DNA of 64,000 nucleotides from Brevibacillus brevis (GCF_001039275.2 NZ_CP030117.1:86001-150000); one strand, 5' to 3'. Numbered from the stretch's first letter, positions 8,844 through 18,478 are shown. Made by a program: numbers and translations. Notes: a model not told the origin generated them from the sequence alone.

Positions 8844-9611
8844 ATGGAACCTGTCACCAACGTGCCGCTTTACGAAACAGAGCGCATCGATGATTTATTG
8901 ACACATGAAATGAAAATAATCCAGAGCCACGAAGTGTTTTGCTTTTCGATGGACGCGGTTCTTTTGGCACGATTCGCATCGGTGCCAAAGCGCGGAAAAG
9001 TATTGGATATGTGCACGGGCAATGGAGCAATACCGCTCATTATGACCACGCGTACGCCAGAAGCCAGTTTTGATGGAATCGAAATTCAAGAGCGTTTGTT
9101 CAGCATGGCGAGCCGCAATGTGACATTGAATGGCTTAAACGAACGAATTACGATGCATCATGGCGATGTGAAGGATGCGGTGTCGTTGTTTGGGCACGGG
9201 AATTTCGATTTGATCACATGCAATCCGCCGTATATGCCTGCGACCAGTGGGGAGAAAAACATCAGCGAGCACTTTGCGATCGCCCGTCATGAGATTATGC
9301 TGTCCTTGGAGGATGTCATTCGTGTGGGGAGTCAGTTGCTAAAAACCGGCGGGAAGCTGGCGCTCGTGCATCGATCCACACGTTTGATCGACATCATTTC
9401 GCTTATGCGCCAATACGGCATCGAGCCGAAACGGATGCGTCTGGTTTATCCGCGTAGGGAAGCAGAGCCGAATATGGTTCTGATCGAGGGAATAAGGGGT
9501 GGAAAGCCGGAGCTGAGAATTCAGCCGCCGCTGATTGTGTATGAAAATGGAGAGCAATACTGTGAAGAACTACAGGAAATCTATTATGGCAGACGAGATT
9601 CCCTCGAGTAA
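8844..9611 (+). CDS. yabB: tRNA1(Val) (adenine-N6)-methyltransferase family, YabB
   Basis: This is a class I SAM-dependent N6-adenine methyltransferase. The SAM loop [13 protein letters not shown] (about 55-67) and the catalytic NPPY tetrad in CNPPYMPAT mark the TrmN6/YfiC type. Homologues methylate A37 of tRNA1(Val) in E. coli; the substrate in Firmicutes is less sure. Length 255 fits. The 3' end overlaps the yazA start by 26 bp. Confidence 0.88.
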   Translation: MEPVTNVPLYETERIDDLLTHEMKIIQSHEVFCFSMDAVLLARFASVPKRGKVLDMCTGNGAIPLIMTTRTPEASFDGIEIQERLFSMASRNVTLNGLNERITMHHGDVKDAVSLFGHGNFDLITCNPPYMPATSGEKNISEHFAIARHEIMLSLEDVIRVGSQLLKTGGKLALVHRSTRLIDIISLMRQYGIEPKRMRLVYPRREAEPNMVLIEGIRGGKPELRIQPPLIVYENGEQYCEELQEIYYGRRDSLE

Positions 9612-9861
9612 GAGTCACTATGTCTACATCCTCTCTTGTGCGGATGGGACACTCTACACTGGATATACGACAGAGCTGATCCGCCGCTTGGCAGCTCATA
9701 ATGAAGGAAAAGGTGCCAAGTATACAAGAGGTCGAGGGCCAGTGGAGCTGCTTTATTGGGAAGAAGGAGCAGACCGTTCCTGGGGTCTCAAGCGTGAAGA
9801 GAGCATCAAACGATTAACGCGCAAGAAAAAAGAAGAATTGATTGGAGGGGCCTCCGAATGA
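9586..9861 (+). CDS. yazA: GIY-YIG nuclease-superfamily protein YazA
   Basis: The 91-residue product has the UPF0213 form of the GIY-YIG fold: [18 protein letters not shown] at the N-terminus, the [15 protein letters not shown] segment with the conserved arginine, and [10 protein letters not shown] chose the ATG at 9586 because the family begins just before this motif; the frame also has an upstream ATG at 9535, deep in yabB. It overlaps yabB by 26 bp and rsmI by 4 bp, suggesting translational coupling. Cellular role unknown; no DNA-binding add-on is present. Confidence 0.88.
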   Translation: MADEIPSSKSHYVYILSCADGTLYTGYTTELIRRLAAHNEGKGAKYTRGRGPVELLYWEEGADRSWGLKREESIKRLTRKKKEELIGGASE

Positions 9862-10730
9862 ATGTGCAACGCAGTTTTGCGTCAGAAGAAGCGGGAGTTC
9901 TTTATTTGGTGGCTACACCCATTGGCAATCTCGATGATATCACGGTGCGGTGTCTAAATACGTTGCGTGAAGTCGATGTCATCGCGTGTGAAGATACGCG
10001 CCAGACGAGAAAGCTGCTAAATCATTTTCAAATCGAAAAACGTACGGTCAGCTATCACGAGCATAATAAGGAAGCAAGTGGAAATGGGCTGTTGCAGTGG
10101 CTTGCAGAGGGCAAGAAAATCGCCTTGGTAAGCGACGCTGGCTTGCCGGCGATTTCCGACCCGGGTGCGGAGCTGGTACGAGATGCGACCGCAGCGGGAT
10201 TTTCTGTCATCCCCGTTCCAGGTGCCAATGCGGCGTTGACAGCTTTGATTGCTTCCGGTCTTCCTACTGATCGCTTCCTATTTTGCGGATTTATGGGACG
10301 CGAAAACAAAGAAAGACGCGAAGAGCTGGAACGACTGAAGCGATATCCAGAAACGCTGATTTTTTATGAAGCTCCCCATCGAGTGGAAAAGACGCTTGCT
10401 GCCATGCGGGAAGCGTGGGGGAATCGGCGAGCTGTCCTGGCAAGAGAACTGACAAAACGCTACGAGGAATTTGTGCGTGGGACATTGGACGAGTTGCTGG
10501 AATGGCTCAGGAGCGGCGAGGTGCGCGGTGAGTTTTGTGTCATTGTCGAAGGGAACACCGGACCGCTGGAAGCAGAAGTCGATGATACCTGGTGGCAAGC
10601 GCTGAGTATCGTGGAGCACGTGGATCATTACTGCGCACAAGGCATGGGGAAAAAGGAAGCCATCAAGCAAGCAGCCGATGATCGAAATGTATCCAAACGA
10701 GATGTTTACAACGAATATCATCGTGAATAG
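9858..10730 (+). CDS. rsmI: 16S rRNA (cytidine-1402-2'-O)-methyltransferase
   Basis: RsmI adds the 2'-O-methyl of m4Cm1402 at the ribosomal P site. The tetrapyrrole-methylase fold starts with [15 protein letters not shown], followed by [24 protein letters not shown], and [17 protein letters not shown] SAM-binding loops; the C-terminal RsmI HTH-like tail contains KKEAIKQAA. Length 290 is normal. GAGGGGCC precedes the ATG, and the start overlaps the yazA stop by 4 bp. Confidence 0.96.
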   Translation: MNVQRSFASEEAGVLYLVATPIGNLDDITVRCLNTLREVDVIACEDTRQTRKLLNHFQIEKRTVSYHEHNKEASGNGLLQWLAEGKKIALVSDAGLPAISDPGAELVRDATAAGFSVIPVPGANAALTALIASGLPTDRFLFCGFMGRENKERREELERLKRYPETLIFYEAPHRVEKTLAAMREAWGNRRAVLARELTKRYEEFVRGTLDELLEWLRSGEVRGEFCVIVEGNTGPLEAEVDDTWWQALSIVEHVDHYCAQGMGKKEAIKQAADDRNVSKRDVYNEYHRE

Positions 10731-10747
10731 AGGGTAATGAGTGAGCA

Positions 10748-10776
10748 AAGCTGGCCGATAAGGTCGGCTTTTTTCT
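10748..10776 (+). terminator. Terminator after rsmI
   Basis: GCCGA (10754-10758) pairs with TCGGC (10764-10768), followed by six T residues. Confidence 0.75.
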
Positions 10777-10907
10777 TTTCGTCATGTCGACAGGGTTGGA
10801 TTACAGTTTTCTGGCGATGTATCCTTTGAAATGCCGGCAGATGTGGTCTATTCTGATTTGTATGCGCCCAGGCTGTTCTTCTTCCGAGGGCTGTTGAAGA
10901 AAAAATA
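10764..10907 (+). other. Open stretch without start codon, possible gene remnant
   Basis: Between the rsmI and abrB terminators an unbroken plus-strand frame reads as a plausible protein tail (segment DVSFEMPADVVYSD then a basic end) and stops at 10907, but it has no start codon and no ribosome site. It may be the decayed 3' end of a lost gene or chance. A competing frame from the ATG at 10784 gives only 37 residues. Confidence 0.25.
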
Positions 10908-10918
10908 GCAAACAAATA

Positions 10919-10946
10919 GCCTTTGTGAGGCTCGTCCCACAAAGGC
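10919..10946 (-). terminator. Terminator of abrB
   Basis: A perfect 9-bp inverted repeat, GCCTTTGTG/CACAAAGGC, lies just past the abrB stop. On the minus strand a T-rich tail follows. Confidence 0.8.
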
Positions 10947-10968
10947 ATGTTTATGTAATCAAATGATA

Positions 10969-11217
10969 TTAGCGTTTAACAGGCATTTCTGTCAGGCAAT
11001 CTTGGCATACAATTTTACCTTTAAAATGAGATACTTTGTCAGCGTTTCCACAGAAGATACATGCAGGCTCATACTTTTTCAGGATGATGCGCTCTCCGTC
11101 AACGTAGATTTCCAAAGCATCTTTCTCAGCGATACCCAGAGTGCGGCGCAATTCGATTGGAATAACAACACGACCCAATTCATCTACTTTGCGAACGATA
11201 CCGGTTGATTTCATCAT
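10969..11217 (-). CDS. abrB: Transition-state regulator AbrB
   Basis: AbrB represses post-exponential genes during growth and is itself switched off by Spo0A-P. The N-terminal 50 residues are a near-perfect AbrB swapped-hairpin DNA-binding domain (STGIVRKVDELGRVVIPIEL onward). The C-terminal part differs from B. subtilis AbrB: it has two CxxC pairs (CIFCGNA and CQDC), suggesting a zinc ribbon as in many other spore-formers. Two tandem ATGs at 11217 and 11214 follow GGGAGGAG; either may start. A sigma-A promoter and a Spo0A box lie upstream. Confidence 0.95.
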   Translation of the reverse strand: MMKSTGIVRKVDELGRVVIPIELRRTLGIAEKDALEIYVDGERIILKKYEPACIFCGNADKVSHFKGKIVCQDCLTEMPVKR

Positions 11218-11287
11218 AGTTAAAATCTCCTCCCAAAATCTGTATATGTCGATGCTATTGTTATACACTCATCATTTATCGTCAATA

Positions 11288-11340
11288 TTCGACATTTTCT
11301 GTTGGGATAATCATACCAGCCATTCCCAAAGGTGTCAACA
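11288..11340 (-). promoter_or_regulatory. abrB sigma-A promoter with downstream Spo0A box
   Basis: On the minus strand TTGACA (11340-11335), a 17-bp spacer and TATGAT (11317-11312) form a strong promoter. About 12 bases after the expected start lies TGTCGAA (11294-11288), a full 7-base core of the Spo0A box. Spo0A-P repression of B. subtilis abrB also uses boxes just downstream of the start site. A weaker box (TGTCGAT on the plus strand) lies near 11247. Confidence 0.75.
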
Positions 11341-11467
11341 TGATTTTGACAATTCCTTGAAAAGCAAAATGTTTTTTCAAAACGAAAATGCTGTTAAACC
11401 GGTGTTTCTTGAAGCGTTGGAAGCGATATGGAAATTTTTATGGATAAAATTTACTGGAAGAATTGGG

Positions 11468-11516
11468 TGTCGAATTAGTCGACGAATGTCGAAACCCAAC
11501 ATGACGATTCGACAAA
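11468..11516. promoter_or_regulatory. Cluster of three Spo0A-type boxes
   Basis: Two direct TGTCGAA cores (11468-11474 and 11487-11493) and one inverted full box TTCGACAAA (11508-11516, the complement of TTTGTCGAA) occur within 49 bp, upstream of abrB on one side and of the metG leader on the other. Three exact 7-mers this close are unlikely by chance. The regulated transcript is not evident. Confidence 0.6.
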
Positions 11517-11608
11517 AACTCCAAGTTTTCTCTTTTCTTCTTGTATTTTGTAAAGTTGGTTTGAAGCGAGCAATAAAATTCCTCGGGAAAATGGGCTTGC
11601 CGAGGATG

Positions 11609-11636
11609 TTTACAAAACAGGTTGGTCGTGTACAAT
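11609..11636 (+). promoter_or_regulatory. metG sigma-A promoter
   Basis: TTTACA (11609-11614), a 16-bp spacer and TACAAT (11631-11636) lie just before the T-box leader. Confidence 0.75.
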
Positions 11637-11654
11637 AGAGGATAAATACAGCAA

Positions 11655-11936
11655 TTGATAGCAAACGACCATGATGGGAAGAGTAAGCCGATCCTCCTTA
11701 TTTCAGAGAACCGGGGTAGCTGAGAACCGGTATAAGTGAGCAAGCTGAACATGGACCCTGAGTCTTGCAGATGAACAGTGCGGCATTGACCGGACCTAGT
11801 AGTTTGTGACGTAAGCCCACGTTACGGGTAGAGTCATGTTTTGACTCACCAAGTCCGTTTTCCGTGAGGGGACGGAGTATTTGGGTGGTACCGCGAGATA
11901 GAGCTCGCCCCAATTTTTTTGGGGTGGGCTTTTCCT
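11655..11936 (+). promoter_or_regulatory. T-box riboswitch, methionine-type, upstream of metG
   Basis: The leader has the ordered T-box landmarks: GATGGGAAGAGTA near the 5' end, the AGAACCGG stem I elements, the specifier region CTGAAC-ATG-GACCCTGAG with the Met codon ATG at 11751-11753, and the T-box sequence GGGTGGTACCGCG (11883-11895). The competing terminator follows: GCTCGCCCC (11903-11911) with GGGGTGGGC (11921-11929) and a T run. Uncharged tRNA-Met would stabilise the antiterminator and raise metG expression. Confidence 0.95.
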
Positions 11937-11973
11937 TATTTTAATAAACGTAAACAGGAGGGGAATAGTTGCA

Positions 11974-14001
11974 ATGAAACCTACTTATTACATCACAACA
12001 CCGATCTACTATCCAAGTAACAAACTCCACATTGGTAACGCCTACACCACAATCGCGTGTGATGCTATGGCTCGTTATAAGCGTTTGCGCGGCTATGATG
12101 TGTATTACCTGACAGGGACAGATGAGCATGGTCAAAAGCTCCAAGAGCGTGCAGCCGAAGATGGCAAACAACCGCTCGAATTCATCGACCCGATTGTCGA
12201 TTGGGTAAAGGACCTGTGGCAAAAGCTGGACATCTCATACGACGATTTCATCCGTACTACAGAGCCTCGTCATAAAGAAGTCGTACAAAAAGTGTTCCAG
12301 CGCCTGCTCGACCAAGGCGATATTTATTTGGGTGAGTACGAGGGCTTCTACTGTGTACCTTGCGAGGCTTTCTGGACAGAAACCCAAGCGAAAACAGACA
12401 ACGGATATGCTTGCCCAGACTGTGGTCGCGAAGTGAAAAAAGTGAAGGAGAAAAACTACTTCTTCCGCATGTCCAAGTATCAGGACAGACTGCTTGCGCA
12501 CATCGAAGCAAACCCTGAATTTATTCAACCAGAGAGCCGCCGCAACGAAATGATCAACAACTTCCTGAAGCCAGGCCTCCAGGATTTGTCCGTATCCCGC
12601 AGTACATTTGACTGGGGTATCAAGGTACCGAGCGATCCAGAGCACGTTATTTACGTATGGATCGATGCATTGACGAACTATATTTCTGCTCTGGGCTATT
12701 TGTCCGAGGACGACAGCAAATACCGTAACTTCTGGCCGGCCAATGTTCACATGGTTGGAAAAGACATTTTGCGCTTCCATACGATCTACTGGCCAATCCT
12801 GTTGATGGCACTGGATATCCCGTTGCCAAAACAAATTTTTGGTCATGGCTGGCTTCTGATGCCAGATGGAAAAATGTCAAAATCCAAGGGCAATGTCATT
12901 GATCCGAAGGTTTTGATCGACCGTTACGGTTCTGACGGCGTTCGCTACTTCCTGCTTCGTGAAATCAACTTCGGTCAGGATGGCATCTTCACGCCGGAAT
13001 CGTTCGTACAACGCCTGAACTACGACTTGGCTAATGACATCGGAAACCTGCTGAGCCGTACCGCTACGATGATTGAGAAATATTTCGACGGTATTGTTCC
13101 AGCTCCACAGGATGCAGGAGAGCCGGATGACAGCTTAATCGGCCTCGCGATGAAAACGAAGGCGCTGGTGGAAGAGCACATGGAAGAAATGCGCTTCTCC
13201 AATGCACTGGCTCACATCTGGGAACTGGTGGGACGTACAAACAAATACATCGATGAGACCATGCCTTGGAATCTGGCAAAATCCGAAGAAACCAAGGGTC
13301 GTCTGGCAACTGTCATGTACAATTTGGTGGAAAGCATCCGCATTAGCTCCGTGCTGATCCAACCGTTCATGACCAAAGCACCAGCGAAAATTTGGGATCA
13401 ACTAGGTATTTTGGGCAATGAAGAAGCAACCAACTGGGAATCTGCAAGTGTATGGGGTGGATTGCCTGCTGGAAGCATCGTCAGCCGCAAGGAACTGCTC
13501 TTCCCTCGTTTGGATGTTCAAGCGGAACTTGCTTTCATCGACGATTCGACAGCAGAAGCACGTCGCCAAGCAGAGGAAAACAAGAAAAAGCAAGCAGCTT
13601 TGAAAGGGGAAGCACCGGTGAGTGAAACAAACACCAACCAAACAGAAGCAGCAACTGACAAACCAGCTGATGCAAAAGAAGAAATCAGCATCGACGATTT
13701 TGGAAAAGTAGAGCTGCGCGTTGCACAGGTAGTGGAATGTGCCAAGCATCCAAATGCTGACAAACTGTTGGTTCTGCAATTGGATCTCGGCTACGAGAAG
13801 CGCCAGGTTGTTTCTGGTATCGCGAAATACTACTCCCCAGAAGATATGGTCGGCAAAAAAGTGATCCTCGTCGCTAACCTGAAGCCAGTGAAGCTTCGCG
13901 GTGAGCTATCTCAAGGGATGATCCTGGCAGCATCAGCAGGAGATCAGTTGACACTTGCGACTGTTGACCCAAGTATGCCAAACGGAGCAATCGTGAAGTA
14001 A
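11974..14001 (+). CDS. metG: Methionyl-tRNA synthetase
   Basis: MetG charges tRNA-Met. The class I HIGH motif appears as HIGN (19-22), KMSKS at 300-304, and a zinc knuckle with Cys127, Cys130, Cys147 and Cys150 in the connective domain. After the anticodon-binding domain and a Glu/Lys/Ala-rich linker, a C-terminal tRNA-binding domain (from about residue 565, FGKVELRVAQV) gives the dimeric, long form (675 residues). Start ATG follows AGGAGGGG. It is preceded by its own T-box and forms a unit with tatD. Confidence 0.98.
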   Translation: MKPTYYITTPIYYPSNKLHIGNAYTTIACDAMARYKRLRGYDVYYLTGTDEHGQKLQERAAEDGKQPLEFIDPIVDWVKDLWQKLDISYDDFIRTTEPRHKEVVQKVFQRLLDQGDIYLGEYEGFYCVPCEAFWTETQAKTDNGYACPDCGREVKKVKEKNYFFRMSKYQDRLLAHIEANPEFIQPESRRNEMINNFLKPGLQDLSVSRSTFDWGIKVPSDPEHVIYVWIDALTNYISALGYLSEDDSKYRNFWPANVHMVGKDILRFHTIYWPILLMALDIPLPKQIFGHGWLLMPDGKMSKSKGNVIDPKVLIDRYGSDGVRYFLLREINFGQDGIFTPESFVQRLNYDLANDIGNLLSRTATMIEKYFDGIVPAPQDAGEPDDSLIGLAMKTKALVEEHMEEMRFSNALAHIWELVGRTNKYIDETMPWNLAKSEETKGRLATVMYNLVESIRISSVLIQPFMTKAPAKIWDQLGILGNEEATNWESASVWGGLPAGSIVSRKELLFPRLDVQAELAFIDDSTAEARRQAEENKKKQAALKGEAPVSETNTNQTEAATDKPADAKEEISIDDFGKVELRVAQVVECAKHPNADKLLVLQLDLGYEKRQVVSGIAKYYSPEDMVGKKVILVANLKPVKLRGELSQGMILAASAGDQLTLATVDPSMPNGAIVK

Positions 14002-14028
14002 CGAGGGCAAGGAAAGGAAGGACCCATC

Positions 14029-14799
14029 TTGTTATTTGAAACCCATGCTCATCTAAATGCGAAGGAATTCGATGAAGATCGTGCAGAGGTCATTGCTCGT
14101 GCGCAAGAAAATGGCGTCAGTACGATTGTGAACATCGGATTTAACGCTGAAACAATTCCAACCTGCATGGATTTGGCTCATGCGTATGACTTTATTTACG
14201 CCGTCATCGGTTGGCATCCACAAGACGCCAAGGACATGACAGACGAACACCTAGAATGGATCGAGGAACTCAGTCGTGATCCGAAAGTAGTGGGATTGGG
14301 AGAAATGGGCTTGGACTACTACTGGGATACGTCGCCACGTGATGTGCAGGCAGAGGTATTCCGCAAGCAGATTCGGCTGGCTCGCAAGCTCGACATGCCG
14401 ATCATCATCCACAATCGCGATGCGCACCATGACGTTTTGACGATCCTCAAGGAAGAGAAGGCAGCAGATGTTGGCGGCATCATGCACTGCTTCTCTGGCA
14501 GTTGGGAAACAGCAAAGCAGGCACTCGATATGAATTTTTATATTTCGTTCGGTGGTCCGCTTACATTCAAAAATGCCAAGCAGCCAAAAGAAGTAGCAGC
14601 GAAGGTACCGCTAGACAAGCTGTTGATAGAGACAGATTGCCCATATCTCACTCCGCATCCTTTCCGTGGAAAGCGAAATGAGAGTGGATATGTGCGTTAC
14701 GTCTGTGAAGAAATGGCGAACATTCATGGGTTGTCTTACGAGGAAATGGCACAAATTACCGCAGACAACGCCACACGTCTTTTTCGCATGAACGGTTAA
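14029..14799 (+). CDS. tatD: TatD family metal-dependent hydrolase, YabD
   Basis: TatD enzymes are TIM-barrel metal-dependent nucleases (3'-5' exonuclease or deaminase-like). Seen here are the THAHLN metal site at the N-terminus (a variant of the usual DxHxH), GLGEMGLDYYW, PIIIHNRDAH, GIMHCFSGSWE, and the TDCPYLTPHPFRG signature. Start TTG at 14029 behind GGAAGGA; the annotated first residue is near the first metal ligand, as in the family. Located 27 bp after metG, as in B. subtilis. Confidence 0.95.
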   Translation: MLFETHAHLNAKEFDEDRAEVIARAQENGVSTIVNIGFNAETIPTCMDLAHAYDFIYAVIGWHPQDAKDMTDEHLEWIEELSRDPKVVGLGEMGLDYYWDTSPRDVQAEVFRKQIRLARKLDMPIIIHNRDAHHDVLTILKEEKAADVGGIMHCFSGSWETAKQALDMNFYISFGGPLTFKNAKQPKEVAAKVPLDKLLIETDCPYLTPHPFRGKRNESGYVRYVCEEMANIHGLSYEEMAQITADNATRLFRMNG

Positions 14800-14801
14800 T
14801 A

Positions 14802-14845
14802 AAAACGGGAAATCACGATTCATCACGTGATTTCCCGTTTTTTTG
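14802..14845 (+). terminator. Terminator of metG-tatD
   Basis: A perfect 16-bp stem AAAACGGGAAATCACG/CGTGATTTCCCGTTTT with an 8-nt loop is followed by more T residues. Confidence 0.95.
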
Positions 14846-15157
14846 TGTGAAGTAACCGGGTTCTACTCTATTTTGTCGACGCATACGATGAACAATGTGT
14901 CGAACGATTATTGTCCATCCGACATGGCTTCTCGACAGGTTTCTGCTACCATTCGCCACGCCTATTTTGCTAGTCTGATACCATTATCGTTTCAGCCAAG
15001 AGGGAGGGTAAATTTGACAAAGCCGGGAAAGTGAAATACAATCAAAGCCGACCTTGTGAAGTACCGGCCACTTCCAGAATATTAGTGCAATTACATCGAC
15101 CCTTACCTGGCTAGACAAGAAGAGCCTTGCGCTTTTCTAGGAAAAGGAGTGTGGGAA
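14846..15157 (+). promoter_or_regulatory. yabE upstream region with Spo0A-type boxes and promoter
   Basis: No gene is seen here. Boxes resembling Spo0A sites are TTTGTCGAC (14872-14880), TGTCGAA (14898-14904) and inverted TCGACA (14932-14937). A near-consensus sigma-A promoter, TTGACA (15014-15019), 17 bp, TACAAT (15037-15042), follows, leaving an untranslated leader of over 100 bases before yabE. Confidence 0.65.
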
Positions 15158-16255
15158 ATGGAGTTACGCGCGATATGGGAAAGGTATAAGAATCGGGGGC
15201 TAGTCATGTTTGGCTGCCTTGCTCTTGTGCTCGTTCCCATGATTGGCTATTTCTCTGCCCAGGCTACTCAGCCAAAACAGGTCACTTTTTCGTTGGACGG
15301 AGAAAGCAAGACGGTCGCTACAAAAGCCAAGACCGTTGAGCAGTTCTTAACCGAGCGGAACATTACGGTAACGGAAAAGGATTCCCTTCAACCGACACCT
15401 GAGACGAAGCTAAAAGACGGAGCACTCATTACTTTATATACGACCTGGTCCATACCAATCCAGGTTGACGGGCAGAAAAAAACGATAGAGACACTTAGTC
15501 GTGATGTTGCTGGTGCGTTGAAGGACGGCGGCATCGTGCTAGGTGAGAAGGACCGGGTAGAACCGGCATTGACCGCAACACTTACCAAGGACTCCTCGAT
15601 CAGCGTAAAGCGGGTTGTTGAGAAAATGGTAAAAGTCGATGAGCGAGTCAACTTTCAAGAAATACGCAAAAATGATCCAGCGCTGGAAAAAGGTAAGACT
15701 CGCGTATTACAGAGCGGGCAAGAAGGTAAGGCAATTGCACACTATAAGCTAGTCATGGAAGATGGAAAAGAAGTCTCCCGTGATCTGGTCAAAAGAGATG
15801 TACTTGTACCGAAGAAAGATAATGTCGTAGCCGTGGGTACCGCAATCCCAACGTTGCAGAAAAAGGGTCAACCAGATCGGGTCCTGGTTGCTTCAGCAGC
15901 GGGTCCGGTCTCGCGTGGTGGAAAAGTGTTTAGGCCGAAAAAAGTACTGAACGGGGTTACCCTGACTGCATATACTCCTTCGGGAGGTGGCAAACACCCA
16001 AGCTCTCCAGGATATGGACGCACATCGACAGGGGTAAAAGCCAAGGCAGGTCACACAATCGCTGTAGATCCTAAAGTCATTCCGTATGGATGGTGGGTGT
16101 ACATTGAAGGTGTTGGGTATCGTCGAGCTGAAGATACGGGTGGTGCCATGAAAGGTGGCAAAATCGACGTATTCGTAGGCACGGAATCCGAGGCGAGGAA
16201 ATTCGGTCGTAAGCGAAACAAAACTGTATATATCATTGGACCACAGAAGCCTTAG
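15158..16255 (+). CDS. yabE: G5 / 3D domain cell-wall protein YabE (Rpf-like)
   Basis: YabE-type proteins are exported wall hydrolases of the resuscitation-promoting factor/stationary-phase survival group. The order is an N-terminal membrane anchor (about residues 16-32), two DUF348 repeats (from about 45 and 100), a G5 domain (about 160-240), and a C-terminal 3D domain with its three Asp residues: AVDPKVIPYG, EDTGG and IDVFV. The 3D domain probably acts as a lytic transglycosylase of MltA/EXPB1 type. I chose the ATG at 15158 with AAGGAG 8 bp upstream; the GTG at 15149 overlaps that site. Confidence 0.92.
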   Translation: MELRAIWERYKNRGLVMFGCLALVLVPMIGYFSAQATQPKQVTFSLDGESKTVATKAKTVEQFLTERNITVTEKDSLQPTPETKLKDGALITLYTTWSIPIQVDGQKKTIETLSRDVAGALKDGGIVLGEKDRVEPALTATLTKDSSISVKRVVEKMVKVDERVNFQEIRKNDPALEKGKTRVLQSGQEGKAIAHYKLVMEDGKEVSRDLVKRDVLVPKKDNVVAVGTAIPTLQKKGQPDRVLVASAAGPVSRGGKVFRPKKVLNGVTLTAYTPSGGGKHPSSPGYGRTSTGVKAKAGHTIAVDPKVIPYGWWVYIEGVGYRRAEDTGGAMKGGKIDVFVGTESEARKFGRKRNKTVYIIGPQKP

Positions 16256-16256
16256 G

Positions 16257-16283
16257 ACAGGAGCGATTGCTCCTGTTCTTCTG
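16257..16283 (+). terminator. Terminator after yabE
   Basis: ACAGGAGC pairs with GCTCCTGT across a 4-nt loop, then a T-rich tail. Confidence 0.8.
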
Positions 16284-16423
16284 TTTCCTCCATGGTTATT
16301 GTGATAAGCTGTTTGTTAGTTAGACGATCCTGTTTTACCAAATGTTACATGTATTTTTTGCTTTGGGTACGGTTTTTTTTGGAACACTAGTATCGTACCG
16401 ACTTTGTACGAAAGTGGGAGCAC

Positions 16424-16975
16424 ATGATGAAGATCAAGGAAGTCATCGTGGTCGAAGGACGAGACGATACCGCAGCAATCAAACATGCGGTTAATGCCGA
16501 TACGATTGAAACTGGCGGTTCTGCCATTCATAAAAGAACGATTGAAAAAATCAGGCTGGCGCAACAAAAACGCGGTGTTATTATTTTTACAGACCCCGAT
16601 TATCAAGGGGAGCGCATCCGAAAAATTATCAGCAAGTCAGTTCCAGGCTGCAAGCACGCATTTATTACCCAGGAGGATGGGACCAAAAAGGGCGACATCG
16701 GCGTTGAGAACGCGACACCTGACGTGATTATTCGTGCGCTCTCAGAAGTACGTACCGAAATGGCGGAAACGGCTGGAGAGATTACCTCTGACGATCTGTT
16801 GGCAAATGGCCTGACGTCCGGAGTAGATGCCAAAGAACGCAGAATTAAGCTGGGAGAAGCATTGGGGATCGGATACGCCAACGCCAAGCAAATGCTGCAG
16901 CGGCTCAATGCCTTCCAAATCAGTCGAGCAGAATTCGAAGCGGCCATTACGGCCATCAACAAAGAGAGGGAGTAA
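16424..16975 (+). CDS. rnmV: Ribonuclease M5
   Basis: RNase M5 matures 5S rRNA precursors, with L18 as cofactor. The N-terminal TOPRIM domain shows VVEGRDDTAAIKHAV (catalytic Glu) and IFTDPDYQGERIRK (DxD-like). The rest is the RNase M5 C-terminal domain, beginning around GVDAKERRIKLGEALGIG. Length 183 fits. Two tandem ATGs (16424, 16427) are possible starts. The stop lies 3 bp before rsmA. Confidence 0.96.
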   Translation: MMKIKEVIVVEGRDDTAAIKHAVNADTIETGGSAIHKRTIEKIRLAQQKRGVIIFTDPDYQGERIRKIISKSVPGCKHAFITQEDGTKKGDIGVENATPDVIIRALSEVRTEMAETAGEITSDDLLANGLTSGVDAKERRIKLGEALGIGYANAKQMLQRLNAFQISRAEFEAAITAINKERE

Positions 16976-17872
<897 letters not shown>

Positions 17873-17883
17873 ATCGTGTAGAC

Positions 17884-17928
17884 AACCCCCTTATTTTTGG
17901 GCGTGATCCCCCAAGAATGGGGGTTTTT
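17884..17928 (+). terminator. Terminator after rsmA
   Basis: AACCCCC and GGGGGTT form the outer stem of a long hairpin with a T run. Confidence 0.8.
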
Positions 17929-17993
17929 GCGTGTTTATGCCCTTTATGCATAACATTTGACAAATATCTACGTTTTTTATGAAAAAAACCCCG

Positions 17994-18063
17994 TTGACAA
18001 AATATCTGCAGGGTTGCTATAATTTTTTATTTCTTTGACAAAATATAAGGGAGCTGTTATAAT
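17994..18063 (+). promoter_or_regulatory. Tandem sigma-A promoters of veg
   Basis: Promoter 1: TTGACA (17994-17999), 18 bp, TATAAT (18018-18023). Promoter 2: TTGACA (18035-18040), 17 bp, TATAAT (18058-18063). Both match consensus fully, fitting the very strong veg promoter known in B. subtilis. Confidence 0.9.
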
Positions 18064-18088
18064 AGATGTAAGCGAGGTGGATGGAACA

Positions 18089-18361
18089 ATGGCAAGAAAC
18101 GCGTTACTTGACATTAAACGCAGTTTAGACGGACACATTGGTGAGCGCATCCTGCTGAAGGCTAATGGCGGTCGCCGCAAAACCGTTGAACGTAGTGGCA
18201 TCCTCGAAGAAACTTACCCATCTGTGTTTGTGGTAAAGCTGGATGACGATCAACTCTTTGAGCGGGTATCTTACAGCTATGCTGACATCTTGACGGAAAC
18301 AGTAGAATTGACGGTGTGCCGCGAAAACGAGCACATCCGCATCACATTTGTACAACAGTAG
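18089..18361 (+). CDS. veg: Veg protein (biofilm-related)
   Basis: Veg is a small, highly expressed protein linked to biofilm matrix gene expression and to spore germination in B. subtilis. The ATG at 18089 gives 90 residues starting [20 protein letters not shown], the family N-terminus. An in-frame upstream codon at 18035 lies inside the second promoter and cannot be used. The central motif [10 protein letters not shown] and the end VRITFV-like strand are conserved. GAGGTGG precedes the start. Confidence 0.95.
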   Translation: MARNALLDIKRSLDGHIGERILLKANGGRRKTVERSGILEETYPSVFVVKLDDDQLFERVSYSYADILTETVELTVCRENEHIRITFVQQ

Positions 18362-18394
18362 AGCCCTTTTGGGTTCTACTGTTTTGTTTTTTAT
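18356..18394 (+). terminator. Terminator of veg
   Basis: CAGTAGAGCCC pairs with GGGTTCTACTG, with the veg stop codon inside the left arm; T-rich tail follows. Confidence 0.85.
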
Positions 18395-18422
18395 ATCGAA
18401 AAGCTCTGAACATTTGGTTGAG

Positions 18423-18452
18423 GCAATAAAAAGAACGGTATGGAGCACACTA
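18423..18452 (+). promoter_or_regulatory. Possible sigma-G promoter of sspF
   Basis: GCAATA (18423-18428), 17 bp, CACACTA (18446-18452) resembles sigma-G sites (GMATR, 17-18 bp, CATNMTA) with two mismatches. Position 27 bp before the ATG fits. Confidence 0.45.
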
Positions 18453-18478
18453 AGCCTGTCAACGAGAAGGAGGGTGCT

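Noticed and set aside
10784..10897. 37-residue ORF after rsmI
   Set aside because: No ribosome site, and a competing open frame looks more protein-like.
14843..15034. Small plus-strand ORF between tatD and yabE
   Set aside because: No ribosome site, odd composition, and overlap with the Spo0A-like boxes and the yabE promoter.
18035..18088. N-terminal extension of veg
   Set aside because: The codon lies inside a TTGACA -35 element, and the family starts at 18089.
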